A DNA stretch of 64,000 nt from CBFFRJ01 sp051486985 (GTDB lineage: Bacteria; Pseudomonadota; Gammaproteobacteria; Enterobacterales; Enterobacteriaceae): contig NZ_JAHVDV010000003.1 in NCBI RefSeq assembly GCF_051486985.1, positions 1 through 64,000 on the forward strand, written 5' to 3'. The notes below the pieces were generated by a model, which saw only the letters and a list, made by a program, of their open reading frames with translations, had not been told where the DNA came from and did no database searches. Positions 23,994 to 33,117 of this stretch are shown in pieces; the stretch's first letter is position 1; the number at the start of each line of letters is the position of its first letter. The position numbers and the translations under genes are program-made.

Positions 23994-25438
23994 AAAAAAC
24001 GCTTTTAGCGATATTAATGGCCGCCAGTCTGGCTGCAGGGGTGGGTTATGGCCCGGGACGTCAGCATTCGTCGACGACAGATGAACCCTCTTCTCCACCA
24101 CCGGCCGGGCGTAAGGTGCTGTACTGGTACGATCCAATGGTGCCAGGGCAGCGTTTCGATAAGCCGGGGAAATCACCCTTTATGGATATGCCCCTGGTCG
24201 CCCGCTATGCCGACGAAGCGCAAGATAACGGAGGCGTCATCGTCAGCGCGCGCCAGCAACAGAACCTGGGGATGACCACTGCGAAGGTGGAAAAACGTAT
24301 GCTGGCTCCGGCATTTTCAGCGTTTGCGACCGTCACCACCGATGAGCGCGGTCTTCAGACGGTGCCTTCTCCGGCGGCCGGAGTGGTGGAGAAGCTGTAT
24401 GTGCGTGCAGCGCAGCAGTGGGTGGAAAAAGGGGAGCCGCTGGCACAACTGTGGATCCCGCAGTGGACGGCAGCCCAGCAGGAGTATCTGGCCGTTCGTC
24501 AGTTGGGCGACGAGGCGTTGACCCGTGCAGCCCGTGAGAGACTGGCCCTGCAGTTTATGCCCGCGTCGATTGTTCAGGCAGTGGAGCGCAGCGGTAAGCC
24601 ACAGACCCGCCTGACTCTGCGCGCTGAACGGAACGGGTATGTGGTCAACCTTGATACCCGCGAGGGCGCGCAGGTCGCCGCCACGCAAACGCTGTTTGAA
24701 CTGGCAAGCCTCGACCCGGTCTGGCTGGTGGTAGATTACCCACAAACCGAGGCCCGAGCCCTTACCCTGGGCGATGAGATTGTTGCGAGCGCGGCAAGCT
24801 GGCCGGGTGAACAGTTTCACGGGCGGGTGAGTGAGCTATTACCACAAATGGACACCACGACCCGGACGCTCAGGGCGCGAATTGTGCTCGAAAATCCCCG
24901 GCAAAAGCTGAAACCGGGCATGTTCCTGACCGTGTCTCAGCCGGAGAACGCCAGACAGCCTGCGGTACTGACCATTCCTGAAGAGGCCTTAATTGCCACC
25001 GGCACGGCAAACCGTGTGCTGCTGGCATCAGGTGAGGGGCAGTTCCGGGCGGTGGAGGTGACCATCGGCAGAACGTCGCGCGGCTGGAGCGAAGTGCTCT
25101 CCGGTCTGGCAGAGGGGGATGACGTGGTCACCTCCGGTCAATTCCTGATTGATTCCGAGGCCAGCCTGCGCAGCGCGCTGCCCGACACGCCGGTTGAGAA
25201 GAAGGCCCATGAGTATGAGAGCACCGGCGTGGTGGAAGCCATCGACAAGGGTTCAGTGACGCTGGCGCATCAGCCTGTTCCGGCGCTGAAGTGGGGTGCG
25301 ATGACCATGGATTTCGTGCTCACAAAGCCACAGCCGGAGATTAAGGTCGGTCAGCCGGTAATGTTCAGCTTCACCCTTGATGATGAAAACGGTGCGGTGA
25401 TCACCCATCTGATGGCAAATGAAGGGGAAATGAAATGA
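23990..25438 (+). CDS. cusB: CusB/SilB-type membrane-fusion adaptor with fused CusF domain
   Basis: 482 residues. N-terminal signal anchor, then a heavy-metal-binding segment (YWYDPMVPG, KSPFMDMPLV) as in SilB. The barrel-sandwich/beta-barrel adaptor core spans about residues 85-390. Residues ~410-482 form a second CusF-like domain, with HQPVPALKWGAMTMDF keeping the His, Trp and two Met ligands. The adaptor links the inner-membrane pump to the outer channel and hands over metal. It overlaps both neighbours by 4 bases, so expression is coupled. Confidence 0.92.
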   Translation: MKKTLLAILMAASLAAGVGYGPGRQHSSTTDEPSSPPPAGRKVLYWYDPMVPGQRFDKPGKSPFMDMPLVARYADEAQDNGGVIVSARQQQNLGMTTAKVEKRMLAPAFSAFATVTTDERGLQTVPSPAAGVVEKLYVRAAQQWVEKGEPLAQLWIPQWTAAQQEYLAVRQLGDEALTRAARERLALQFMPASIVQAVERSGKPQTRLTLRAERNGYVVNLDTREGAQVAATQTLFELASLDPVWLVVDYPQTEARALTLGDEIVASAASWPGEQFHGRVSELLPQMDTTTRTLRARIVLENPRQKLKPGMFLTVSQPENARQPAVLTIPEEALIATGTANRVLLASGEGQFRAVEVTIGRTSRGWSEVLSGLAEGDDVVTSGQFLIDSEASLRSALPDTPVEKKAHEYESTGVVEAIDKGSVTLAHQPVPALKWGAMTMDFVLTKPQPEIKVGQPVMFSFTLDDENGAVITHLMANEGEMK

Positions 25439-28400
25439 TTGCCGACATTATTCGTGCCTCGTTGCGTAACCGTCTTCTCATCTTGCTCGCCGCGCTTGTG
25501 CTAACCGGGTGGGGTATCTGGTCGGTGCAACGCGCCCCGCTGGATGCGCTGCCGGATCTCTCTGACGTGCAGGTGATCGTTCGTGCCAGCTATCCGGGTA
25601 AAGCGCCGCAGCTTATCGAAAACCAGGTGACCTACCCTCTGACGACCGCGATGCTGTCAGTTCCGGGGGCGAAAACGGTGCGGGGCTACTCCATGTTTGG
25701 TGACGCCTACATTTATGTTCTGTTTGAGGATGATACCGATCTCTACTGGGCGCGCTCCCGGGTGCTTGAGAATCTCAGTCAAATCCAGTCAACCCTCCCG
25801 GCGGGGGTTAACGTCGCGCTGGGGCCGGATGCCACCGGTGTGGGGTGGATCTATGAATACGTGCTGGTTGACCGAAGCGGTAAACATAACCTTGCCGATC
25901 TGCGTGCGTTACAGGACTGGACGCTGAAGTTTGAACTTAAAACGGTACCGGATGTGGCGGAGGTGGCAAGCGTCGGCGGTATGGTGCGTCAGTACCAAAT
26001 CATTCCCGATCCGGCAAAGATGCGGGCGCTGAATATCACCCATGAGCAGTTGATTACCGCCGTAAAGGCCGCCAATCAGGAGAGCGGCGGCGCGCTTATA
26101 GAGAGGGGAGAGGCGGAGTTCATGGTTCGTACCACGGGCTATCTCAGGTCGCTTGAAGATTTTCGCCAGGTGGTGATTACCAGTCGCAACGGCGTGCCGG
26201 TGATGCTTTCGGATGTCGCCAGCGTGCGTACTGGCCCTGAGCTGCGCCGTGGCGTGGCCGAATATAACGGAGAAGGGGAGGTGGCAGGGGGCATTATCGT
26301 CATGCGCTATGGCAAAAATGCGCTGAAGACTATCCACGCTGTAAAAGAGAAACTTCAGGCAGTAGAGAAAACGCTGCCAGCCGGGGTCGAGATTGTGCCG
26401 GTGTACGATCGGTCAACACTCATCGGGCATGCCGTTGAAACCCTTACGCACAAGCTGATTGAGGAGTTCATTGTGGTGGCTGTGGTGTGCAGCCTGTTTT
26501 TGTTCCACTTTCGCTCGGCGCTGGTGGCGATGGTCTCTCTGCCGCTTGGCATCCTGGGGGCGTTTATTGTGATGCATTACCAGGGGATCAACGCCAACAT
26601 CATGTCACTGGGCGGGATCGCGATCGCAGTAGGCGCCATGGTCGATGCGGCAATCGTTATGATCGAAAACATGCACAAGGTGATTGAACAGTGGCGGCAT
26701 GATAACCCTGACCGCGAACTGACCTCAGGTGACTACTGGCGCTTGTCCGAACAGGCGGCGGTGGAGGTTGGCCCGGCCCTGTTCTGTAGCCTGCTTATCA
26801 TAACCCTGTCGTTTATTCCCGTGTTTTCGCTTCAGGCCCAGGAAGGACGAATGTTCTCTCCGCTGGCGTTTACCAAGACCTGGGCTATGGCCGTTGCGGC
26901 AGGGCTGGGTATTACGCTGGTGCCGGTACTGATGGGGGTGTTTATCCGGGGACAGATTCCTGATGAAAAAGCGAACCCGATTAATCGCTTTCTGATTCGT
27001 CTGTATGAACCTGCGCTGGAACGCGTGCTGCGCTGGCCGAAAGTGACACTGGCCCTCGCTCTGCTGTTGTTGCTGGCCACCTTATGGCCGCTGAGCCGTC
27101 TCGGCAGTGAGTTTATGCCGCCACTCAATGAAGGGGATCTGTTGTATATGCCCTCAACCCTGCCGGGTATTTCTGCGCGCGAAGCTGCGCGGCTGCTTCA
27201 GCAGACCGATCGTCTGATCAAAACCGTGCCGGAAGTGGAAAGCGTGTTTGGCAAAGCAGGAAGGGCGGAGAGTGCGACAGACCCTGCGCCGTTAACGATG
27301 CTCGAAACCACCATCAGGTTTAAGCCTCGTGACCAGTGGCGACCCGGTATGACCCCGGATAAGCTGGTGGATGAACTGGACAAAACCGTAAGTATTCCCG
27401 GTATTGCCAATGTCTGGGTGCCGCCAATCCGCAACCGGCTCGACATGCTGGCGACAGGCATCAAAAGCCCGGTCGGGATTAAAGTGAACGGGAGTAATAT
27501 TGCGGACATCGAACGCGTGGCGCAGCAGATTGAACAGGTGGTGAAAAACGTACCCGGCGTCACCTCCGCACTGGCCGAGCGTCTTGCCGGAGGACGCTAT
27601 ATCGATATCATTATTGATCGTCAGCAGGCGGCGCGTTACGGGGTGTCGGTTAACGAGTTACAGTCGCTGGTGGCTACTCTGGTAGGCGGGGAAAATGTCG
27701 GAGAAGTATTGCAGGGGCGCGAGCGCTTCCCGATCAACATTCGCTACCCGCGAGAGCTGCGCGCAAACGTTGACGATCTGCGTGCGTTACCGGTGATCAC
27801 CGAAAACGGCAGTCAGGTGGCGCTGGGCGACCTGGCGCAAGTGGTGGTCAACGAGGGGCCACCGATGCTGAAAAGCGAAAATGCCCGTTTATCAAACTGG
27901 ATCTATGTGGATCTGCGTGGGCGGGATTTAAAATCCGCCGTGGATGACATGCAGCAGCGTGTGGCCAGAGAGGTGGCGCTGCCACCGGGGGTTACGCTCT
28001 CCTGGTCAGGCCAGTATGAGTATCTTGAGCGTGCAAGTGCAACGCTGAAGGTGGTAATACCTGTCACCCTGTTGATTATTTTTGTGTTGCTGTTCATCAC
28101 CATCAGGCGAGTCTCTGACGCATTATTGATCATGGGGACGCTCCCTTTTGCGTTGATTGGGGGCGTGTGGCTGTTATGGTTTCTGGACTACAACTTATCG
28201 GTTGCAGGCGCGGTAGGATTTATTGCGCTTGCAGGCGTGGCGGCGGAATTTGGTGTCATTATGGTGCTCTATCTAAACCACGCGCTGGAGAAATACCGCC
28301 GCCAGGAGCCCGATGGCGGACACACCATGTTGCGTCGCGCGATCCATGAGGGGGCGGTGCTACGTGTGCGACCTAAAGTGATGACGGTGGCGACCATTAT

Positions 28401-28554
28401 GGCCGGGCTGCTGCCCATCATGTGGGGGGGCGGTAGCGGCGCTGAAGTGATGAGTCGGATTGCTGCACCCATGATTGGTGGGATGATCACCGCACCGCTG
28501 CTCTCTTTATTTGTTATCCCGGCGGTCTATGAACTGATACATCGACGGGGCTAA
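25435..28554 (+). CDS. cusA: CusA-type heavy-metal RND efflux pump
   Basis: 1039 residues, inner-membrane HME-RND transporter with 12 membrane segments and two large periplasmic loops. The three methionines that bind Cu(I)/Ag(I) in E. coli CusA are conserved: LLYMPSTLPG, PLTMLETTI and RLDMLATGIKSP. The proton-relay segment reads AVGAMVDAAIVMIENMH. Together with the adaptor and channel it would export monovalent copper or silver from periplasm and cytoplasm. No cusRS two-component genes flank the operon, so control must come from elsewhere. Confidence 0.93.
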   Translation: MIADIIRASLRNRLLILLAALVLTGWGIWSVQRAPLDALPDLSDVQVIVRASYPGKAPQLIENQVTYPLTTAMLSVPGAKTVRGYSMFGDAYIYVLFEDDTDLYWARSRVLENLSQIQSTLPAGVNVALGPDATGVGWIYEYVLVDRSGKHNLADLRALQDWTLKFELKTVPDVAEVASVGGMVRQYQIIPDPAKMRALNITHEQLITAVKAANQESGGALIERGEAEFMVRTTGYLRSLEDFRQVVITSRNGVPVMLSDVASVRTGPELRRGVAEYNGEGEVAGGIIVMRYGKNALKTIHAVKEKLQAVEKTLPAGVEIVPVYDRSTLIGHAVETLTHKLIEEFIVVAVVCSLFLFHFRSALVAMVSLPLGILGAFIVMHYQGINANIMSLGGIAIAVGAMVDAAIVMIENMHKVIEQWRHDNPDRELTSGDYWRLSEQAAVEVGPALFCSLLIITLSFIPVFSLQAQEGRMFSPLAFTKTWAMAVAAGLGITLVPVLMGVFIRGQIPDEKANPINRFLIRLYEPALERVLRWPKVTLALALLLLLATLWPLSRLGSEFMPPLNEGDLLYMPSTLPGISAREAARLLQQTDRLIKTVPEVESVFGKAGRAESATDPAPLTMLETTIRFKPRDQWRPGMTPDKLVDELDKTVSIPGIANVWVPPIRNRLDMLATGIKSPVGIKVNGSNIADIERVAQQIEQVVKNVPGVTSALAERLAGGRYIDIIIDRQQAARYGVSVNELQSLVATLVGGENVGEVLQGRERFPINIRYPRELRANVDDLRALPVITENGSQVALGDLAQVVVNEGPPMLKSENARLSNWIYVDLRGRDLKSAVDDMQQRVAREVALPPGVTLSWSGQYEYLERASATLKVVIPVTLLIIFVLLFITIRRVSDALLIMGTLPFALIGGVWLLWFLDYNLSVAGAVGFIALAGVAAEFGVIMVLYLNHALEKYRRQEPDGGHTMLRRAIHEGAVLRVRPKVMTVATIMAGLLPIMWGGGSGAEVMSRIAAPMIGGMITAPLLSLFVIPAVYELIHRRG

Positions 28555-28718
28555 AATCTGCCGCGTCCTGTTACCGGGCGCGGCGGTGAGTGCGAGCATT
28601 TATTGACCAACCGATAAAACACGGGACAAACAGCAGATTCGAATAAACTTCGCGACATTTATCACTTTTTGATGAATAACGACTGGACAAAAGTCTCTAC
28701 AATTGTTGTACTGTTACT

Positions 28719-28742
28719 CGACACAGCATTTGTGTCGTTTTT
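28719..28742 (+). promoter_or_regulatory. Terminator-like hairpin in the cspE leader
   Basis: CGACACA (28719-28725), loop GCATT, TGTGTCG (28731-28737), then TTTTT. It lies 19 bases before the cspE start codon. It has the form of an intrinsic terminator placed in the 5' leader and could serve as attenuator or as a cold-responsive leader structure. Function is inferred. Confidence 0.5.
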
Positions 28743-28760
28743 CATGTAAAGGTAATATTG

Positions 28761-28970
28761 ATGTCTAAGATTAAAGGTAACGTTAAGTGGTTTAATGAAT
28801 CCAAAGGATTCGGTTTCATTACTCCGGAAGATGGCAGCAAAGACGTGTTCGTACACTTCTCTGCAATCCAGAGCAATGGTTTCAAAACTCTGGCTGAAGG
28901 TCAGCGTGTAGAGTTCGAAATCACTAACGGTGCCAAAGGTCCTTCTGCTGCTAACGTGATGCCTATCTAA
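28761..28970 (+). CDS. cspE: Cold-shock-family RNA chaperone CspE
   Basis: 69 residues from the ATG at 28761; a TTG one codon earlier is ignored. The cold-shock domain RNA-binding motifs are KGFGFI and VFVHF. CspE is made at 37 C in E. coli, binds RNA, melts hairpins and acts as a transcription antiterminator. The order dcuC-(pagP)-cspE-crcB of K-12 is kept except for pagP. A strong terminator follows at 28993. Confidence 0.97.
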   Translation: MSKIKGNVKWFNESKGFGFITPEDGSKDVFVHFSAIQSNGFKTLAEGQRVEFEITNGAKGPSAANVMPI

Positions 28971-28992
28971 GTTAGCAATAAGACAGAATTTC

Positions 28993-29020
28993 AAAACCCG
29001 CTGAGAAGCGGGTTTTTTTT
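28993..29020 (+). terminator. Terminator of cspE
   Basis: AAAACCCGC-TGAGAA-GCGGGTTTT followed by TTTT, 22 bases after the cspE stop codon and just before the convergent crcB end. Confidence 0.9.
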
Positions 29021-29024
29021 GCCT

Positions 29025-29408
29025 TCAATTCGCGTTAGCGCTGGTGACAAGCCAGAACGCGAGGGCAGTCATTGCAAACGATCCTAACAGATTGACCGCA
29101 ATGTTTAACAGCGCCCAGCCCGCACGACCTTCCTGTAGAAGAAAAACGACTTCGGCTGAAAAGGTCGAAAATGTCGTGAGTCCACCGCAAAACCCCGTTG
29201 TCAACAATAATTTCCATACGGGGTCGATTTGCGGCATTCGATTGAACCAGGCCAGCCCCAGGCCAATAATAAACGCGCCGACCAGATTTGCCGTCAGCGT
29301 GCCAATGGGAATGGCATGGTGCGCGGGATTTAGTTTCATGCTGAGTGCCCAGCGCGCGACGCTGCCTGTCCCACCACCAATAAAAACGGCCAAAAGGAGT
29401 TGTAACAC
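29025..29408 (-). CDS. crcB: Fluoride ion channel CrcB/FluC
   Basis: 127 residues with four hydrophobic segments, the size of E. coli CrcB. It forms a dual-topology dimer that lets fluoride leave the cytoplasm. The signature GFCGGLTTFSTFSAE contains the central Na+-binding and fluoride-lining region; the first helix has GGGTGSVARW. No fluoride riboswitch is recognisable in the short interval before its start. It converges on cspE and is divergent from ybeM. Confidence 0.96.
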   Translation of the reverse strand: MLQLLLAVFIGGGTGSVARWALSMKLNPAHHAIPIGTLTANLVGAFIIGLGLAWFNRMPQIDPVWKLLLTTGFCGGLTTFSTFSAEVVFLLQEGRAGWALLNIAVNLLGSFAMTALAFWLVTSANAN

Positions 29409-29498
29409 CGGGAAATCCTGCTATTTGAATTAAGAGAGTGACGAGTGTAACGCCGAACCGGTTCTCTGACTATGTCGGCACCTTCAGGAGAAGAAAAG

Positions 29499-30287
29499 AT
29501 GATTGTTGCTGCTGGTCAGTTTGTTGTAACCCCGGACTGGCGTGTTAACGCCAGCATCTGTGTAGAGATGATGGCGCGCGCCGCGCACCAGGATGCAGCC
29601 TTGCTGGTCTTGCCGGAGGCAGTACTGGCACGCGATGATAGCGATCCGTACCTGTCAGTGAAGTCGGCGCAGCCGCTGGATGGCGAGTTCATGCAACATC
29701 TTTTGCATGAGAGCCGCAGGAATACCCTGACGACTATTCTTACCATTCACGTCCCGTCAACTGAGGGGCGTGCAATCAATACCCTGGTGGTGCTTCGGGA
29801 AGGCAACATTATCGCCCAGTACGCCAAGCTGCACTTGTATGACGCGTTTAACATGCAGGAGTCCGCAAGAGTAGACGCCGGTGATGACATTGCTCCGCTT
29901 ATTGACGTAGCCGGTATGAAAGTGGGGCTGATGACCTGCTATGATGTACGCTTTCCTGAGCTGGCAATGGCGCTGGCACTCCAGGGTGCAGAAATGCTGA
30001 TATTGCCTGCGGCCTGGGTTCGTGGTCCGCTCAAAGAGCACCACTGGGCAACACTCCTGGCTGCGCGGGCGTTAGATACCACCAGTTATGTGGTGGCATC
30101 AGGTGAGTGCGGCAACAAAAACATTGGTCAGAGCCGGATTATCGATCCACTGGGTGTGACTTTAGCGGCGGCGGCAGAATTACCGCAGCTTATTTTTGCT
30201 GACGTAACCCAAACCCGCCTGACAGAGGTGCGTGACGCTCTGCCTGTTTTGCGCAACCGTCGTTTTACCATACCCGTTCTCAAGTGA
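29499..30287 (+). CDS. ybeM: Deaminated glutathione amidase (nitrilase family)
   Basis: 262 residues from the ATG at 29499 (AGGAG 8 bases upstream); an earlier ATG at 29472 lies before that site. The nitrilase triad is visible: Glu in LPEAVL, Lys in YAKLHLYD, Cys in TCYDVRFPE. The family hydrolyses deaminated glutathione formed by side reactions of transaminases. In E. coli K-12 ybeM is commonly listed as disrupted; here the frame is complete. tatE follows 125 bases downstream. Confidence 0.9.
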   Translation: MIVAAGQFVVTPDWRVNASICVEMMARAAHQDAALLVLPEAVLARDDSDPYLSVKSAQPLDGEFMQHLLHESRRNTLTTILTIHVPSTEGRAINTLVVLREGNIIAQYAKLHLYDAFNMQESARVDAGDDIAPLIDVAGMKVGLMTCYDVRFPELAMALALQGAEMLILPAAWVRGPLKEHHWATLLAARALDTTSYVVASGECGNKNIGQSRIIDPLGVTLAAAAELPQLIFADVTQTRLTEVRDALPVLRNRRFTIPVLK

Positions 30288-30412
30288 TGTTTTTTTAAAC
30301 AATGCTTGATTCATCTCGTTACAGATTGCTATTGTGTGCGCGCGCCGGATGACCGTTAATAACGTCCGGGTATAATGGCGCTTTACGCTGTGTTATATGA
30401 AAGAAGGTATCT

Positions 30413-30613
30413 ATGGGTGAAATTAGTATTACCAAGCTACTGGTCGTGGCCGCGCTGGTCATTCTGCTGTTTGGTACCAAAAAACTGCGTACGCTGGGTG
30501 GCGATCTGGGCACGGCCATCAAGGGCTTTAAAAAAGCGATGAACGATGATGACACCACTGCCAGGAAGAGCACGGATGACGTCACGGCGGAAAAGCTCTC
30601 TCATAAAGAGTGA
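30413..30613 (+). CDS. tatE: Sec-independent translocase protein TatE
   Basis: 66 residues. TatE is a TatA paralogue of the twin-arginine export machinery: one N-terminal membrane helix (LLVVAALVILLFG), a hinge (TKKLRTLGGDLG), an amphipathic helix (TAIKGFKKAMNDD) and an acidic tail. It stands alone between ybeM and lipA as in E. coli, and is followed by a strong terminator. Confidence 0.96.
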   Translation: MGEISITKLLVVAALVILLFGTKKLRTLGGDLGTAIKGFKKAMNDDDTTARKSTDDVTAEKLSHKE

Positions 30614-30627
30614 TGCTTCCCGACACG

Positions 30628-30658
30628 AAAAAAAACCGGCATACAGGCCGGTTTTTTT
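30628..30658. terminator. Bidirectional terminator between tatE and lipA
   Basis: AAAAACCGGC (30631-30640) pairs with GCCGGTTTTT (30647-30656), with A-runs and T-runs on both sides. It serves tatE on the plus strand and lipA on the minus strand. Confidence 0.9.
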
Positions 30659-30686
30659 ATCTCAAGTGTAATGGGATGTTACACCA

Positions 30687-31652
30687 TTATTTTACTTCAA
30701 TGCCTTTTGCCTGCAGGTCGGCATGATAAGAAGAGCGGACAAACGGACCACATGCAGCGTGGGTAAAGCCCATCGCCAGTGCTTCTTCTTTCATCTCATC
30801 AAACTCTTCCGGGCTGACGTAACGCTGCACGGGCAAATGGTGGCGGCTTGGCTGTAGATACTGGCCCAGCGTCAGCATGGTCACACCATGACGTCGCAGA
30901 TCGCGCATGACGTCCACGATTTCCGCATTGGTTTCGCCTAAGCCTACCATCAGACCCGATTTGGTCGGAATGTGAGGATGGGCTTCTTTAAAGCGCTCAA
31001 GCAGCTTCAGTGACCAGTTGTAATCCGCCCCCGGTCGTACCTGACGATAGACACGCGGAACGTTTTCCAGATTGTGGTTAAACACGTCGGGCGGCGTTGC
31101 CGTAAGAATATCCAGCGCGCGATCCATACGACCACGGAAGTCAGGGACCAGCGTCTCGATTTTGATGGAAGGGGTTTTCTCACGAATCGCGGTAATACAA
31201 TCGGCAAAATGCTGAGCGCCACCATCACGCAAATCATCGCGGTCAACGGAGGTGATGACCACATAGCGCAAAGCCATATCAGCGATAGTTTGCGCCAGTT
31301 TGCCAGGCTCGTTGGCATCCGGTGCCACGGGGCGGCCGTGTGCGACATCGCAGAACGGACAACGGCGCGTACAAATGGCACCCAGAATCATAAAGGTTGC
31401 CGTACCGTGGTTGAAACACTCAGCAAGGTTAGGGCAGGACGCCTCTTCGCAAACAGAATGCAGCCCGTTTTTACGCATGGCGGCTTTGATACCCTGAATA
31501 CGGGAAGAGTCAGCCGGAAGTTTTATTTTCATCCATTCCGGTTTTCTCAACAGGGCTTCGCGCTCTGTTGCCACGTTTTTAACCGGGATAAGAGCCATTT
31601 TATCGGCATCGCGGTACTTAACACCGCGTTCCATCACAATGGGTTTACTCAT
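30687..31652 (-). CDS. lipA: Lipoyl synthase
   Basis: 321 residues, as in E. coli. LipA is a radical-SAM enzyme that inserts two sulfur atoms into the octanoyl chain bound to E2 or H protein subunits. The auxiliary cluster motif is CEEASCPNLAEC and the radical-SAM motif CTRRCPFC. It works after LipB, whose gene lies at 33118. ybeF lies between the two, as in K-12. Confidence 0.98.
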   Translation of the reverse strand: MSKPIVMERGVKYRDADKMALIPVKNVATEREALLRKPEWMKIKLPADSSRIQGIKAAMRKNGLHSVCEEASCPNLAECFNHGTATFMILGAICTRRCPFCDVAHGRPVAPDANEPGKLAQTIADMALRYVVITSVDRDDLRDGGAQHFADCITAIREKTPSIKIETLVPDFRGRMDRALDILTATPPDVFNHNLENVPRVYRQVRPGADYNWSLKLLERFKEAHPHIPTKSGLMVGLGETNAEIVDVMRDLRRHGVTMLTLGQYLQPSRHHLPVQRYVSPEEFDEMKEEALAMGFTHAACGPFVRSSYHADLQAKGIEVK

Positions 31653-31861
31653 AGCGTGCGTGTTCCAGTTGCGGATAACGAAGTAAGTGATTCAATTCAA
31701 GGGAACGTTGTATTTATCAACTATTTTTGAATTCACGGCGTGCAGTATATCATTGATGAGGGGCGGAAAGCAGCCTGACAACAGGGCAAATTGTAAAATA
31801 GTTGTTGTTTTGTGCCAAATGCCCAGTGAGCATTAGCCGTTTTGCCAGGCTGGATGGGTAA

Positions 31862-32815
31862 TTAGAACGCGCGTCGAATAACGTTGATCACATTTTCCAG
31901 TACAGGGTCTCGTAAGCTCAACTTATTGTAATACAGTGAAATATCAAGTCTTTCATTGCTGACCGGTGGAAACTCGATTTCTGCTAAAGGCCAGCAAGCA
32001 CTGAATAATTTAAACAGTCTGGTTGGCATTAACCCGAGCATATCACTGTTACCGATGAGTGCAGCAATAGTAAACATGTTGTAACTGCTAAAACTTACCT
32101 GGCGCTCAGGAAAAAGATCCTGCACCCGTTGACGTAAGCTACTCAGGTTTTGACCTTCCATCATTAAAAGCGTGTGGTCGTAATGCTGAAGCACATCTTC
32201 ATTGATGGGCGCATGCAGGCAGGGATGACCTTGCCTGCATACCAGCATTAACCGGTCCGTGTAGAGCGCATGGTGGTTAAGCGTCCTGGTCGTGGGAATG
32301 TGCGTATCAATGATGAGATCGGTCTGAAACTGGCTTAGCTGATTTTCCGCATCGTGGATAGGAATATTGCGCATCAGTAAATGTGGCGCAGCTTCTTTAA
32401 TGGCTTTCCAGATGACAGGAATGACAATAGCGCCGAGAGAGGGAGGTGTACCAATCGTAATGGTACGCTGTTTGTCATAACTGCCCGTTAAATCCAGTGC
32501 GCCGAGAATGGACTCCAGCCCCTGGCTAATATACTCATGCAGATGGGAGGCATAGGCGGTGGGTGTGACGCCCTGGCCCTTCCTGATAAATAGCGGATCC
32601 GGAAATATGGTCCGCAGTTTCTGAATGGACTGACTAATGGCAGAAGGTGTGAGGTTAAGCACTTTCGCTGCATTTACTATCCCTTTTTGCACATATACCG
32701 CCTCGAAAATAGTCAATAAATTGAGGTCGATATTGCGCAACGTTCGGAAGATTTGCGGCTTGTCTTCTTCGGGGCGTTCCGTTATTCGCTGTTCCGACGG
32801 GTTATTATAATCCAC
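31862..32815 (-). CDS. ybeF: YbeF, LysR-family regulator
   Basis: 317 residues at the K-12 position between lipB and lipA. An N-terminal extension of about 30 polar residues precedes the helix-turn-helix (GIVNAAKVLNLTPSAISQSI). The effector domain begins near QRTITIGTPPS. Its targets are not established. The lower GC content of this gene and of its upstream interval contrasts with the flanking lipoate genes. Confidence 0.9.
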   Translation of the reverse strand: MDYNNPSEQRITERPEEDKPQIFRTLRNIDLNLLTIFEAVYVQKGIVNAAKVLNLTPSAISQSIQKLRTIFPDPLFIRKGQGVTPTAYASHLHEYISQGLESILGALDLTGSYDKQRTITIGTPPSLGAIVIPVIWKAIKEAAPHLLMRNIPIHDAENQLSQFQTDLIIDTHIPTTRTLNHHALYTDRLMLVCRQGHPCLHAPINEDVLQHYDHTLLMMEGQNLSSLRQRVQDLFPERQVSFSSYNMFTIAALIGNSDMLGLMPTRLFKLFSACWPLAEIEFPPVSNERLDISLYYNKLSLRDPVLENVINVIRRAF

Positions 32816-33117
32816 GCTTGTGCTCCGTAATCATTCCCATAACGAATGATAGTTGAATTTATTTTGTGGTGACGAATTTTGGAATGTGCCAGTCCATCGC
32901 ATACCACCATTATGGATGTTTTTCAGGAAGATGCTCCATACACTGTCTAAATTTAATCTTATCAACGACGATTCGACGTAGCACAAATGTTCTTGTCCTA
33001 AGAAATATGCCAGACAGGATAAAGCAAATGAAAATAGAAAATATATTTTCAAAAGTAAAGATTAGACGTGTGAATAAATAGCGGCCTGACGGAATGCAGG
33101 CCGGGAAACATCATATA
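32816..33117. other. AT-rich interval upstream of ybeF, no gene
   Basis: About 300 AT-rich bases separate ybeF from lipB. The only reading frames are short and lack ribosome-binding sites or family resemblance. It presumably holds the ybeF promoter. Confidence 0.5.

Noticed and set aside
29409..29498. Possible fluoride riboswitch before crcB
   Set aside because: The short interval lacks the GGCGAUGG-type start and pseudoknot elements of the crcB motif.
32866..33081. 71-codon plus-strand frame between ybeF and lipB
   Set aside because: AT-rich, no ribosome-binding site and no resemblance to a known protein.
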